DNA of 46,594 bases from Candidatus Peribacteria bacterium (GTDB taxonomy: Bacteria > Patescibacteriota > Gracilibacteria > UBA1369 > UBA12463): the NCBI GenBank assembly GCA_943349045.1, contig CALQZC010000004.1:1-46594 (forward strand), in the 5' to 3' direction. Numbering within the stretch: position 1 is the first letter of the stretch; each line of letters starts with the position of its first letter. Positions 8,097-16,166 of this stretch are shown one piece after another. The translations under genes and the position numbers were made by a program. Under the pieces are notes generated by a model that saw only the letters and a list, made by a program, of their open reading frames with translations, did no database searches and was not told the origin of the DNA.

Positions 8097-9743
8097 ATGT
8101 TTAGGGATTTTTTTCGTACCATTCGGTCGTATTCCCTGGGTGAGAGGCTGGCTTCGGTGGTTCTTGCTATTGTTTTCCTCGTCAGCACTTTGGCGGTTTT
8201 TTCTGGTGAGGGTGTTCGCGATGATGGTGCCTATGTCGAGGCGAATGTTGGAAGAATCTTTGTTCTGAATCCGCTCCTGAATGTGAATGAACTGGATCGT
8301 GATGTTTCCCAGCTTCTTTTTTCTGGACTCATGCGATACGATGCCGAGAAGGGGAAAATGGTTGAGGATCTTGCGAAGGTGACCCTGAATGAAGCGCAGA
8401 CGGTTTACACATTTACCCTGAAGGATAATATCTATTTTCATAATGGCGATCCGATGACGGCTGATGATGTCTATTTTACCTTTCATGATCTGATTCAGTC
8501 GGAGGAGTTTTCGAACTCTATTCTCAAGGCAAATTTTGGAGGGGTCTCGATCGTGAAAAAAGATGCGAAGACGGTGCAGTTTGAACTTGATCAGCCGAAC
8601 TCATTTTTTACGGCAAATATGAATGTGGGAATTCTTTCCAAGGCGGTCTATGGCGACGTTCCTGTGGGTGAACTCTTCACTCATGAGGTGAACAAGCGGC
8701 CGGTAGGAAGTGGTCCCTATCAGATGGAAGATGAATATGTCGTGAATAGCCGAGGCGATGGGAAACTCACACTTCGTCGATTTGAGACCTATCATGCGGG
8801 TGTTGCGAACATACGAACCATTGTCTATAAAACCTTTACGACGGCTGAGCGTCTCGTTGGAAATATTGATGAGGTGGATGCTATTGGGAAAGTATCTGGT
8901 GATATGGCTGATATTCTCGCAAATAACGACTCGGTCAAACTCCATTCCTACCAACTCCCTCAGTATAAGGCCGCTTTTTTCAATACGAGTACGGGATTTA
9001 TGAAGGAACGGAGCGTGAGATTAGCACTTCTGAAATCTTTGAAAAAAGAAGATCTTCTTAAGCTTCTTCCTCATAAAACCGAGGTGGATACGCCTCTCAT
9101 GGATCTCGATCAACTTCAGTGGGTGAATAAGGCGAGTCTTAATGAGGCGCAGGGAGCGCTGTTTGATGCGGGATACAAATATGATGATCCGAAGAAAAAA
9201 GGTATTCGAAAAAATAAGAAAGGTGTGCCGTTGAGGGTAAAACTCGTTTATTTTGAACGGGCGGATAAAGATAAGTCCGAGAACGAGGATGAGATAACCG
9301 CGCAGTTTTTGAAGACATCGTGGGAGGCGATTGGCGTGAGTGTCGATATCGTGGTTCATCCGGCTGAGAGTCGCACAGAGATTGTCAGTGCTCGTACCTA
9401 TGATGTGTTGTTGACGGGCGAGAGTCTCGGATACGACCTTGATACCTATTTTTTCTGGCACTCAACGCAAGCGACCGAGGTTGGCTCGAATCTCTCAAAT
9501 TATCGAAATTTTTCGGCTGATGCGCTCATTGAGGATATTCGTCGGTACGTGGATGATGCTCGAAAGACGAAGAGACTTCCCCAGCTTGCCCAGATTATTC
9601 AGGGTGATATTCCTGCTGTTTTCCTCTATCGACCTACCTATTTTTACGCCACTCGGGAGAAGTTTACCGGCTATAAGCTGAATCATCTGGCCTTTCCGGC
9701 AGATCGTTTCTACAATATTCAGCTTTGGACTCATACAAAGTAG
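8097..9743 (+). CDS. Membrane-anchored family 5 extracellular solute-binding protein (peptide ABC type)
   Basis: The 548-residue protein has an N-terminal membrane anchor (about 18-38) with no lipobox cysteine, then a family 5 solute-binding domain: LNPLLNVNELDRDV, LLFSGLMRYD, the YTFTLKDNIYFHNGDPMTADDVYFTF segment region that is the family hallmark, RPVGSGPYQ, and a C-terminal VFLYRPTYFYATRE. Members bind oligopeptides or other ligands for an ABC importer. No permease or ATPase gene lies near, so its partner is elsewhere or it acts differently. Start follows ctttcctc. Confidence 0.85.
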   Translation: MFRDFFRTIRSYSLGERLASVVLAIVFLVSTLAVFSGEGVRDDGAYVEANVGRIFVLNPLLNVNELDRDVSQLLFSGLMRYDAEKGKMVEDLAKVTLNEAQTVYTFTLKDNIYFHNGDPMTADDVYFTFHDLIQSEEFSNSILKANFGGVSIVKKDAKTVQFELDQPNSFFTANMNVGILSKAVYGDVPVGELFTHEVNKRPVGSGPYQMEDEYVVNSRGDGKLTLRRFETYHAGVANIRTIVYKTFTTAERLVGNIDEVDAIGKVSGDMADILANNDSVKLHSYQLPQYKAAFFNTSTGFMKERSVRLALLKSLKKEDLLKLLPHKTEVDTPLMDLDQLQWVNKASLNEAQGALFDAGYKYDDPKKKGIRKNKKGVPLRVKLVYFERADKDKSENEDEITAQFLKTSWEAIGVSVDIVVHPAESRTEIVSARTYDVLLTGESLGYDLDTYFFWHSTQATEVGSNLSNYRNFSADALIEDIRRYVDDARKTKRLPQLAQIIQGDIPAVFLYRPTYFYATREKFTGYKLNHLAFPADRFYNIQLWTHTK

Positions 9744-9746
9744 GCC

Positions 9747-9773
9747 TTTACATGCTTGGATTTTTTGTATAAA
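9747..9773 (+). promoter_or_regulatory. Possible promoter upstream of rplI
   Basis: TTTACA (9747-9752) and TATAAA (9768-9773) with a short 15-base spacer. It overlaps nothing coding and lies in the 81-base gap before rplI. Weak because of the spacer. Confidence 0.3.
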
Positions 9774-9786
9774 GTGGCTTTCGTAA

Positions 9787-9809
9787 TTTTAGGATTATAT
9801 TTTAGGATT
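9787..9809 (+). repeat. Tandem TTTTAGGATT pair before rplI
   Basis: TTTTAGGATT occurs at 9787-9796 and again at 9800-9809, a 13-base period, 15 bases before the rplI start. It might be a binding site on DNA or mRNA (bL9 autoregulation is not established), or simply reuse of a TAGGAT -10 box. Confidence 0.35.
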
Positions 9810-9824
9810 TTACGCACACTCCGT

Positions 9825-10277
9825 ATGAAAGTTGTCTTAACAAAAGCTGTATCAAAGATTGGTCGCCGAGGCGATGTGAAGAATGTTGCCGACGGTTTTT
9901 TCCGAAATTTTCTCTTTCCACGTGGCCTCGCGGCTGTGGCTACTCCAGGTCGTTTGAAGGAGGCTGAGGACCGACGAAAGCGCTCGACGCTTGAAGTTGA
10001 GCAGATTCGAAAGAATGCTGCTGAGGTTGCAAAGAAGCTCGCAAGTGGGCAGGTTTCTGTCATGGGCAAGGCAACTCCAAAGGGAAAGCTCTATGCTGCT
10101 ATTTCTACTGAAACGATTCTCAAGGCCGTTGAAGCCCAGCTTGGACTCAAGATTCTCGATAGCATGCTCATCTCAAATGAGCATATTAAGAGTGTTGGAA
10201 AGTTCACCCTTGGTGTACAGCTCTCTGATGAGGTCAAGTCTCAGATTACGATTGAGGTTACGGCTTCAAAAAAGTAA
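9825..10277 (+). CDS. rplI: Ribosomal protein bL9
   Basis: The ATG at 9825 gives a 150-residue protein beginning MKVVLTKAVSKIGRRGDV, the standard bL9 N-terminus, with GFFRNFLFPRGLA matching the bL9 signature (GYARNFLIPxGxA). An in-frame ATG at 9756 would add 23 hydrophobic residues foreign to the family. bL9 binds 23S rRNA at the base of the L1 stalk. Many CPR groups are reported to lack bL9, so its retention is informative for placement. ruvX begins 2 bases downstream. Confidence 0.93.
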   Translation: MKVVLTKAVSKIGRRGDVKNVADGFFRNFLFPRGLAAVATPGRLKEAEDRRKRSTLEVEQIRKNAAEVAKKLASGQVSVMGKATPKGKLYAAISTETILKAVEAQLGLKILDSMLISNEHIKSVGKFTLGVQLSDEVKSQITIEVTASKK

Positions 10278-10279
10278 TT

Positions 10280-10708
10280 ATGGTTGGTTCTGGTCGACCA
10301 GGGCGAATTCTGGCCCTCGATTACGGAGCGAAGCGAATTGGCATGGCCGTTACGGATGATATGCGGACCATGGTTTTTCCGCGTCCGGTTCTCGAGAACC
10401 ATGGATGGGAAAAGGTGGCGGTGGCGATTCGGGATTTTTGCGTGGCTGAGTCGGTGACGTTGATCGTGATTGGCTGTCCATTTGATGACGCGCATGTGGA
10501 GAATGAGCAGACCGAGCGAGTTCGCTCGTTTGGTGCGAAGATACAGGAGGTAGCTGGTCTGCCGGTCGTGTATGAAGATGAAAAGTATACGACGTCCGAG
10601 GCGGAGGCGATGCTCGATGCCGCTGGCTTCGATTTCCGCGATAAAAAAATGTCTCGTGATGGTGTCGCGGCGATGCTTATTTTGCAGTCTTGCCTCAGTC
10701 GGGTATAA
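10280..10708 (+). CDS. ruvX: RuvX/YqgF family nuclease
   Basis: The 142-residue protein has the RNase H-like fold of YqgF: RILALDYGAKRIGMAV (catalytic-type D14), VIGCPFD, VYEDEKYTTSEAE and the C-terminal DGVAAMLILQ. The family is the putative Holliday junction resolvase and is linked to 16S rRNA 5' maturation. It is cotranscribed with rplI, and its last codons contain the promoter of the next gene, with the TATAAT box overlapping the TAA stop. Confidence 0.9.
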   Translation: MVGSGRPGRILALDYGAKRIGMAVTDDMRTMVFPRPVLENHGWEKVAVAIRDFCVAESVTLIVIGCPFDDAHVENEQTERVRSFGAKIQEVAGLPVVYEDEKYTTSEAEAMLDAAGFDFRDKKMSRDGVAAMLILQSCLSRV

Positions 10709-10709
10709 T
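10682..10709 (+). promoter_or_regulatory. Promoter of the TraG/VirB4-like ATPase gene
   Basis: TTGCAG (10682-10687), 16 bases, TATAAT (10704-10709), embedded in the 3' end of ruvX. The leader would be about 13 bases, pyrimidine-rich and without a Shine-Dalgarno. Confidence 0.6.
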
Positions 10710-10728
10710 CCTCCTGTAATTCCTTTTT

Positions 10729-13341
10729 ATGGGCCTCACTCTTATTTTTTGGATCGTTGGCGTCTATGGACTTTTTGTCCTGATCGTTCTCTTTTTCAAG
10801 TGGTTTATTCGATTCCAGCAGTATCGGGTTCGCAAGAAACAGAAGTGGGTGGTTTTTGCCGTACGAGTTCCGAAGGAGAACGAACTTGGGCCGATTGCTG
10901 CTGAACAGATCCTGACGACCTTCCACAGTATCAATAAAGAGATCTCATTTTGGGATATGCTCATGGGACGAATGGGGGAGCAGGTGAGTCTCGAGATTGC
11001 GAATATCCAGAATGTGATGACCTTTTATGTGACCTGCCCTGCGCGGATCAGAAATCTCGTCGAGGGCCAAATGTATGCCCAGTATCCTGGAGTTGAGATT
11101 GAGCGAATTGATGATTATGCCGATGAGCGCTATGGGAAAATGGCTCGTGAAAAGGGAAATATTCACCAGGAGGCTCGCTACGCTTTTTTGCACAATGGCG
11201 TGGGTGTCGAGCTCGAACTTGAAGGTCCAGACTTTGATCCGATCAAACGGTATCCCCAGTTTGAGGATCGAATTGCTCGTGTCTATGTGGATCCGATGGC
11301 TGGTATTACCTCGGCGCTCTCGAAGTTGAACAACCCAAATGATCAAGTCTGGCTGCAGGTTATTTTGCGACCGCTTCACGATAAGTGGCGTCTCTGGTAT
11401 ACGCGAACGGCGTGGCTCATGAATCAGGGGATTTTCAGTAATATTGAAATTTTCCAGGATACCTATGCGAATATTCTGTGTACTCGCAAGATCTATCTTC
11501 GAATTATTTTCTTTCCCCTCTATTTCATTTTTTGGCTCCGAGCCGTATTTTCCGGTACGGGAAAAGATATTTTTTCTACCTCGCCTGAGGCTGCTGAACT
11601 TTCCGAGGAGGCGACATCAAAAATGCACGAGAAGGAGTCTGCCGACACGGCTCGTATGGATAAAATTGTGAAGCTCATGTACGAGGTGAACTTGCGCGTG
11701 GTCTATGTGCCAAAAGAAAAAGATGATGAGTCGAGTGGGGCCAAGCTTGAGGAAATTGTTGGCTCATTCAAGCAATTCAATCTGCCGTTCTTGAATGGGA
11801 TTACCGACCGTGAGTATGTGATGGATAATTCGATGGTCGAGAAGTTTCGTATGCGCTGGATGGAGACGCCATTCGTGCTGAATAGCGAGGAGCTTGCGAC
11901 GATCTGGCATCTTCCAAATCAACTCGTTCAGACACCGTCTATCTGCTGGGTTCGTTCACGGAAACTTGAGCCACCTTCTGATCTTCCGACTCCAAAAAAG
12001 ACTGACATTACGGAGCTTACCCTGATGGGAAAGACTGATTTTCGCGGGGTTCATGATGAGTTTGGTATTATGCACGCTGATCGCAGACGTCATGTGTATG
12101 TCATTGGTAAGACGGGCATGGGTAAATCTACCCTGCTTGAGAATATGATTTACTCTGATATTTATGCCGGAAAAGGTGTCGGTGTCATCGACCCGCACGG
12201 CGATCTCGCTGATCGTATCCTCGATTTCATTCCTTCACACCGAACCAATGATGTAGTGATTATCGATCCTTCTGATCGTGATTTTCCGGTCGCCTTCAAT
12301 ATGTTGGACAACCTTGACCCAAGTCTCAACTCGATTGTGTGTAGCGGACTTGTTGGTATTTTCAAAAAGCTGTATGGCGAGAGCTGGGGTCCACGTCTTG
12401 AGCATATTTTACGAAATACGATTCTCAGTCTTTTGGACTACTCGAATGCCACCATGCTTGGTATTACCCGTATGCTCCAGGATAGCGACTTCCGACAGCG
12501 CGTCGTGAGAAAAATTGATGATCCTATCGTGAAGGCCTTTTGGGCGAATGAATTTGAAAAACTGAGCGATAAACAGCGTATGGATGCGGTTTCTCCGGTT
12601 TTAAATAAAGTCGGTCAGTTCCTTTCGAGTCCGATTGTCCGTAACATTGTGGGACAGCCGAAGAGTGAAATTGATTTGCGATACGCGATGGATCACCAGC
12701 GAATTGTCATCGTGAAGTTACCGAAAGGAACGATTGGTGAGGATAACTCCGCGCTTCTTGGTTCGATGATTATTACGAAGTTTCAGCTCGACGCGATGAG
12801 TCGTGCGAATATCCCCGAGCGAGATCGTGTTGATTTCTACCTGTATGTGGATGAGTTCCAGAACTTTGCGACGGAGTCCTTCGCGATGATTCTCTCCGAG
12901 GCACGTAAGTATAAATTGAATATCACCATGGCCAATCAGTATATTGCTCAGATGCCCGAAGAGGTTCGTGATGCGGTGTTTGGGAATGTTGGGACGATTG
13001 TCTCGTTCCAGGTCGGATTCGATGACGCGGATCACTTGTCCTCCCAGTTCAGCGAAGAGGTGATGCCACCAGACCTCGTCTCCTTGAGTAAGTATACGGC
13101 GTACACGAAGTTATTGATCGATGGTATGCCCTCCAAGACATTTTCTATGGCCGCCTTGCCACCCGTCGAGATGGAAGCCGATCCAGCCCGTCGTGAAAAG
13201 GTTTTGAAAATCTCCCGAGAACGCTTCAGCAAGCCCCGTGAGATCGTCGAAGATAAAATTCGCCGCTGGTCAGTGAATACGGGGAAGGAGCGGGAGGATG
13301 GGGCTGGAGACAGTGCGTCGGAGGGAGAGGGTGCAGTGTAA
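10729..13341 (+). CDS. Type IV secretion-like ATPase (VirB4/TraG/HerA superfamily), membrane anchored
   Basis: An 870-residue protein with two hydrophobic segments (about 4-26 and 254-277) and a large C-terminal motor domain. Walker A is GKTGMGKST (460-468), Walker B is LYVDEFQNF with D708-E709, and DPHGDLADRIL plus VKLPKGTIGEDNSALLGSMI follow the TraG/TraD and DUF87 pattern. Such proteins are common in CPR genomes and are thought to belong to DNA-transfer or pilus machines. No other secretion genes flank it, but a T4SS-pilin-like gene is in this window at 44725. It is convergent with pgk, 60 bases away. Confidence 0.85.
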   Translation: MGLTLIFWIVGVYGLFVLIVLFFKWFIRFQQYRVRKKQKWVVFAVRVPKENELGPIAAEQILTTFHSINKEISFWDMLMGRMGEQVSLEIANIQNVMTFYVTCPARIRNLVEGQMYAQYPGVEIERIDDYADERYGKMAREKGNIHQEARYAFLHNGVGVELELEGPDFDPIKRYPQFEDRIARVYVDPMAGITSALSKLNNPNDQVWLQVILRPLHDKWRLWYTRTAWLMNQGIFSNIEIFQDTYANILCTRKIYLRIIFFPLYFIFWLRAVFSGTGKDIFSTSPEAAELSEEATSKMHEKESADTARMDKIVKLMYEVNLRVVYVPKEKDDESSGAKLEEIVGSFKQFNLPFLNGITDREYVMDNSMVEKFRMRWMETPFVLNSEELATIWHLPNQLVQTPSICWVRSRKLEPPSDLPTPKKTDITELTLMGKTDFRGVHDEFGIMHADRRRHVYVIGKTGMGKSTLLENMIYSDIYAGKGVGVIDPHGDLADRILDFIPSHRTNDVVIIDPSDRDFPVAFNMLDNLDPSLNSIVCSGLVGIFKKLYGESWGPRLEHILRNTILSLLDYSNATMLGITRMLQDSDFRQRVVRKIDDPIVKAFWANEFEKLSDKQRMDAVSPVLNKVGQFLSSPIVRNIVGQPKSEIDLRYAMDHQRIVIVKLPKGTIGEDNSALLGSMIITKFQLDAMSRANIPERDRVDFYLYVDEFQNFATESFAMILSEARKYKLNITMANQYIAQMPEEVRDAVFGNVGTIVSFQVGFDDADHLSSQFSEEVMPPDLVSLSKYTAYTKLLIDGMPSKTFSMAALPPVEMEADPARREKVLKISRERFSKPREIVEDKIRRWSVNTGKEREDGAGDSASEGEGAV

Positions 13342-13378
13342 TTGCGATGATTGCGCACAAGGGACGCGCTTCCTAGAG

Positions 13379-13392
13379 TGTGGTCGACCACA
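13379..13392. repeat. 14-base perfect palindrome between convergent genes
   Basis: TGTGGTCGACCACA is fully self-complementary and sits in the 60-base gap between the ATPase and pgk stops. It could fold as a short hairpin but no T tract follows on either strand, so a terminator is not supported. Confidence 0.4.
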
Positions 13393-13401
13393 GATGTGCC
13401 C

Positions 13402-14586
13402 TTACCTATACAGCACCTCAATTCCCGGTAACTTTTTCCCGCTCAAGAATTCTAGAGAGGCACCTCCGCCGGTAGAAACATGCGAGAAATCTTCATCCTT
13501 AAATCCAAGAGTCTTCAGGACTTCGGCCGTGTCGCCGCCGCCGAGGACGGAGAAGGCGCCTGACTCAGCCACGGCTTTGGCGACGTCGCGGGTGCCGTTT
13601 TGGAAGGGGGTGAACTCGGTGAGACCGAGGGGGCCGTTCCAGAGAATGGTGGCGGAGTTTTTGATGATGTTGGTGAAGGCTTCGACGGTTGCTGGGCCGA
13701 CATCGAGGATCTTGGCGTCGGTTGGGACGGCATTGGCTGGCACGGTTTCGGTTGCTGCGGTTTCTGAGATTTCACGGGCGATGACGACATCGGTGGCGAT
13801 GATTATTTGATGAGGGAGTATCGCTTTTTTCATGAGCTCGTTCGCGAGGTCGAGTTTGTCTTTTTCGCAGAGGGACTGGCCGACTTCGTTGCCCTGTGCC
13901 GCGATGAAGGTGTTGGCGAGTCCGCCGCCGATGAGGATGTTCTGGGCTTTTCCGATGAACTGATCGATCATGCCAATCTTGTCTTTGATTTTTGCGCCGC
14001 CGAGAATAACCGTGAATGGCTGTTTCGGTTCGCCCATGAGTGGCTGGAGGGCGTTCATCTCTTTTTCGATAAGGAAGCCGGCGTACGCCGGAAGAACGCT
14101 TGCGAGGCCGGTTGAGCTGGCGTGAGCGCGGTGGCTGACGCCGAATCCATCACTGACGAATACTTCGCCGAGTTCTGCGAGTTGCTTAATGAACTCTGGA
14201 TCGTTCGCCTCTTCACCCGGATAGAACCGAGTGTTTTCGAGCATGATGATCTCACCGTCCTGAAGTTTTTCGACCTCTGCGTGTACCGATGGACCGATCG
14301 CCTCGTCGAGTTTTTTTACTGGTTTTCCGAGGAGTACTTCGAGGTGTTTTGCGATGGGCGTGAGGCGCATATTCTCGTTTACCTTTCCATCTGGACGTCC
14401 GAGGTGGCTCATGATGATGAGTTTTGCTCCTTTCTCGAGTAAGTACTGGATCGTCGGAAGTGCCTTCGTCATGCGGCTGTCATCCGTGATGGCGCCCTGC
14501 TCGTCTTGTGGAACGTTGAAGTCGACGCGGAGCAAAATTCGTTTTCCCTGTGGATTGAAGTCGCGAATGGTTTGAAGGGTGGGCAT
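13402..14586 (-). CDS. pgk: Phosphoglycerate kinase
   Basis: Pgk makes ATP from 1,3-bisphosphoglycerate in glycolysis. The 394-residue protein has RVDFNVP (20-26), SHLGRPDG (60-67), ENTRFYPGEE, the HRAHASS segment, GGAKIKDK, WNGPLGLTEF and the ATP-site GGGDTAE (349-355), then STGGGASLEFL. Length is normal for the family. The leader, read on the minus strand, is the pyrimidine tract cttatcccctctttcc immediately before ATG, with no Shine-Dalgarno. One odd residue choice is VSDGFGVSHRAHA where most enzymes have VNDAFGxxHRAHA. Confidence 0.96.
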   Translation of the reverse strand: MPTLQTIRDFNPQGKRILLRVDFNVPQDEQGAITDDSRMTKALPTIQYLLEKGAKLIIMSHLGRPDGKVNENMRLTPIAKHLEVLLGKPVKKLDEAIGPSVHAEVEKLQDGEIIMLENTRFYPGEEANDPEFIKQLAELGEVFVSDGFGVSHRAHASSTGLASVLPAYAGFLIEKEMNALQPLMGEPKQPFTVILGGAKIKDKIGMIDQFIGKAQNILIGGGLANTFIAAQGNEVGQSLCEKDKLDLANELMKKAILPHQIIIATDVVIAREISETAATETVPANAVPTDAKILDVGPATVEAFTNIIKNSATILWNGPLGLTEFTPFQNGTRDVAKAVAESGAFSVLGGGDTAEVLKTLGFKDEDFSHVSTGGGASLEFLSGKKLPGIEVLYR

Positions 14587-14624
14587 GGAAAGAGGGGATA
14601 AGATTAATGGAGCTTGGTGATATT

Positions 14625-15050
14625 TTATACGTTGAACTGGGCCATCTCGACGGCTGCGTCAGCGAACTCGGCACCTTTGTTCATGCGGTTAGCACGAATT
14701 CGATCGAGTGCCTGTTTTTTATTTTCGACGGCGAGGACTCCAAAAATTACGGGGGTGTCTTCGTCGGTATTGATTTCCATGAGGCCCGCGTAGGTTTGTT
14801 CGCAGACGAGGTCGAAGTGTTTGGTCTCGCCTCGCATCACGAGTCCCAGGGCGATGATTGCGTCGTGCTTTTCTTTTTTTGCAACTTTCAGGACGGCAAA
14901 TGGAAGTTCGAGTGCGCCCGGAACACGGTAGAGGTCAATTTTTTTCACTCCGAGTTTTTTGAGTTGCTTGAGCGTGTTTTCGTAGAGCTCCATGCAGAGC
15001 TCGTCGTTGAAACGGGTGAGGACGATAGCGATACAAAATGATTTTTTCAT
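14625..15050 (-). CDS. ribH: 6,7-dimethyl-8-ribityllumazine synthase
   Basis: RibH condenses the ribityl-uracil amine with dihydroxybutanone phosphate to lumazine. The 141-residue protein has the active-site features RFN (13-15), VPGALELP, ALGLVMRGETKHF with the catalytic histidine, and FGVLAVENKKQALDR. It overlaps the ribE stop by 4 bases (ATGA), so the two are translationally coupled. The earlier pathway genes ribBA and ribD are not in the window. Confidence 0.92.
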   Translation of the reverse strand: MKKSFCIAIVLTRFNDELCMELYENTLKQLKKLGVKKIDLYRVPGALELPFAVLKVAKKEKHDAIIALGLVMRGETKHFDLVCEQTYAGLMEINTDEDTPVIFGVLAVENKKQALDRIRANRMNKGAEFADAAVEMAQFNV

Positions 15051-15673
15051 ATGAGATTTCGTTCTTTAAGGAAATTATATTGTGTGTGGCCCTCTTTTTC
15101 ATCGACCATCCGCTCGAGGTAACGGGCGATGAGATCGATTTCGAGATTTACTTCGTTGCTCACGATGAGTTTTCCGAGATTGGTCTGCTCCAGTGTGAAA
15201 GGAATCAGCGAGACGACGAAACTCGTGTCGAGGAGTTTTGAGATGGTGAGACTGACGCCGTTGACGGTGACGGAGCCCTTGAAGGCGAGGAATCTGCTCA
15301 GTGCTTGAGGAAAGGTGATCTCTATTTCGTGCTGGTCGTTGATTGACGTTACCGTGCCGACTCCGTCGATGTGTCCCTGAACCAGGTGACCGCTGATGCC
15401 TTTCTGGAGGGTCAGGGTGGTTTCGAGGTTCACCTGAGTGCCTTCGGTGTAGTTTTTGATGATGGTTCGAGCTTGCGTCTCTGAGATGGCCTCAACCGTG
15501 AAGGTATCCGGAGTATGCGTTACCACGGTGAAGCAGGCGCCGTCGATGGCTATCGAGTCGCCTGGCGCTAGCTTTGGGGTTGTTTTTGGGGCGAGAACGG
15601 TGATTTCCAGAAGCTCTGCACGAGCTTCTTTTGCCTTAATAATGCCGATTTCTTCGATAATTCCAGTAAACAC
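15047..15673 (-). CDS. ribE: Riboflavin synthase alpha subunit
   Basis: The 208-residue protein has the duplicated lumazine-binding barrels of riboflavin synthase: MFTGIIEEIG, AIDGACFTV, GHLVQGHIDGVG and then KGSVTVNGVSLT with SLIPFTLEQTNLG. It dismutates two lumazines to riboflavin. The start codon is GTG, placed exactly 6 bases after a TACAAT box, so the message is probably leaderless and cannot hold an FMN riboswitch. Two-gene riboflavin operons are unusual in reduced CPR genomes. Confidence 0.94.
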   Translation of the reverse strand: MFTGIIEEIGIIKAKEARAELLEITVLAPKTTPKLAPGDSIAIDGACFTVVTHTPDTFTVEAISETQARTIIKNYTEGTQVNLETTLTLQKGISGHLVQGHIDGVGTVTSINDQHEIEITFPQALSRFLAFKGSVTVNGVSLTISKLLDTSFVVSLIPFTLEQTNLGKLIVSNEVNLEIDLIARYLERMVDEKEGHTQYNFLKERNLI

Positions 15674-15679
15674 GGCGAA

Positions 15680-15685
15680 ATTGTA
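15680..15685 (-). promoter_or_regulatory. -10 box of ribE, leaderless arrangement
   Basis: On the minus strand TACAAT is followed by six bases and the GTG start. No convincing -35 is seen. Confidence 0.5.
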
Positions 15686-15704
15686 ATCTTTTTTTCAACT
15701 TTTG

Positions 15705-15736
15705 TTGAGAGAATTGTTAGAACGGCCTGCTAGGGT
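15705..15736 (+). promoter_or_regulatory. Possible extended -10 promoter of ssb
   Basis: TTGAGA (15705-15710) and the extended -10 TGCTAGGGT (15728-15736). The 20-base spacer is long; TATTAT at 15742-15747 is an alternative -10. Confidence 0.35.
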
Positions 15737-15764
15737 GAGGATATTATTTCTTAATCACTTCTCT

Positions 15765-16166
15765 ATGAAGTCATTCAATAAAGTGATGCTGATCGGCAAT
15801 CTGACCGCCGACCCAGAGTCACGAAGCACCCAGACGGGTGTGTCAGTCGCGTATTTCACACTTGCGGTCAATCGCAAGATACGCCCAGGTCAGGAAGAAA
15901 CTGCTGACTTTCACCGGGTGGTTGCCTGGGGTAAGTTCGCCGACCTCGTTGCTCGTTTGCTCAAGAAGGGCATGAGTATCTTTATGGTTGGTAACCTCCA
16001 GAGCCATAGCTTTGAGGGAAAGAACGGAAAGCAGTACGTCACGGAGATTGTGCTTCAGGATCTCAATATCCTGACGTGGAAGGGAAAGGAGAGCAAGATC
16101 GAGGAGCCTGAGGTTGAAGAAGTTGACCTGTCAGGTGAGGAGATCTCTGCTACAATGGCTGTGTGA
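15765..16166 (+). CDS. ssb: Single-stranded DNA-binding protein
   Basis: The ATG at 15765 gives a 133-residue protein starting MKSFNKVMLIGNLTADPE, the normal SSB N-terminus; an upstream in-frame ATG at 15702 would add 21 residues unlike the family. The OB fold shows FTLAVNR, DFHRVVAWGKFADLVARLLKKGM and MVGNLQSHSFEGKNGKQYVTE. The C-terminal tail is short and ends SGEEISATMAV, so the usual acidic-hydrophobic tip (DDDIPF type) used to recruit partner proteins is absent or much altered. The stop overlaps the GTG of the next gene (GTGA). Confidence 0.93.
   Translation: MKSFNKVMLIGNLTADPESRSTQTGVSVAYFTLAVNRKIRPGQEETADFHRVVAWGKFADLVARLLKKGMSIFMVGNLQSHSFEGKNGKQYVTEIVLQDLNILTWKGKESKIEEPEVEEVDLSGEEISATMAV

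Noticed and set aside
13379-13392. Palindrome as an intrinsic terminator
   Set aside because: The stem would be 5 bp with no T tract on either strand.
13298-13810. Plus-strand frame with a CNCDDC...C...C zinc-finger-like stretch
   Set aside because: It starts out of frame in the ATPase gene and runs antisense through pgk; the cysteines come from the intergenic bases by chance.
15674-15764. FMN riboswitch before ribE
   Set aside because: The -10 box is 6 bases from the GTG start, leaving no leader for an aptamer.
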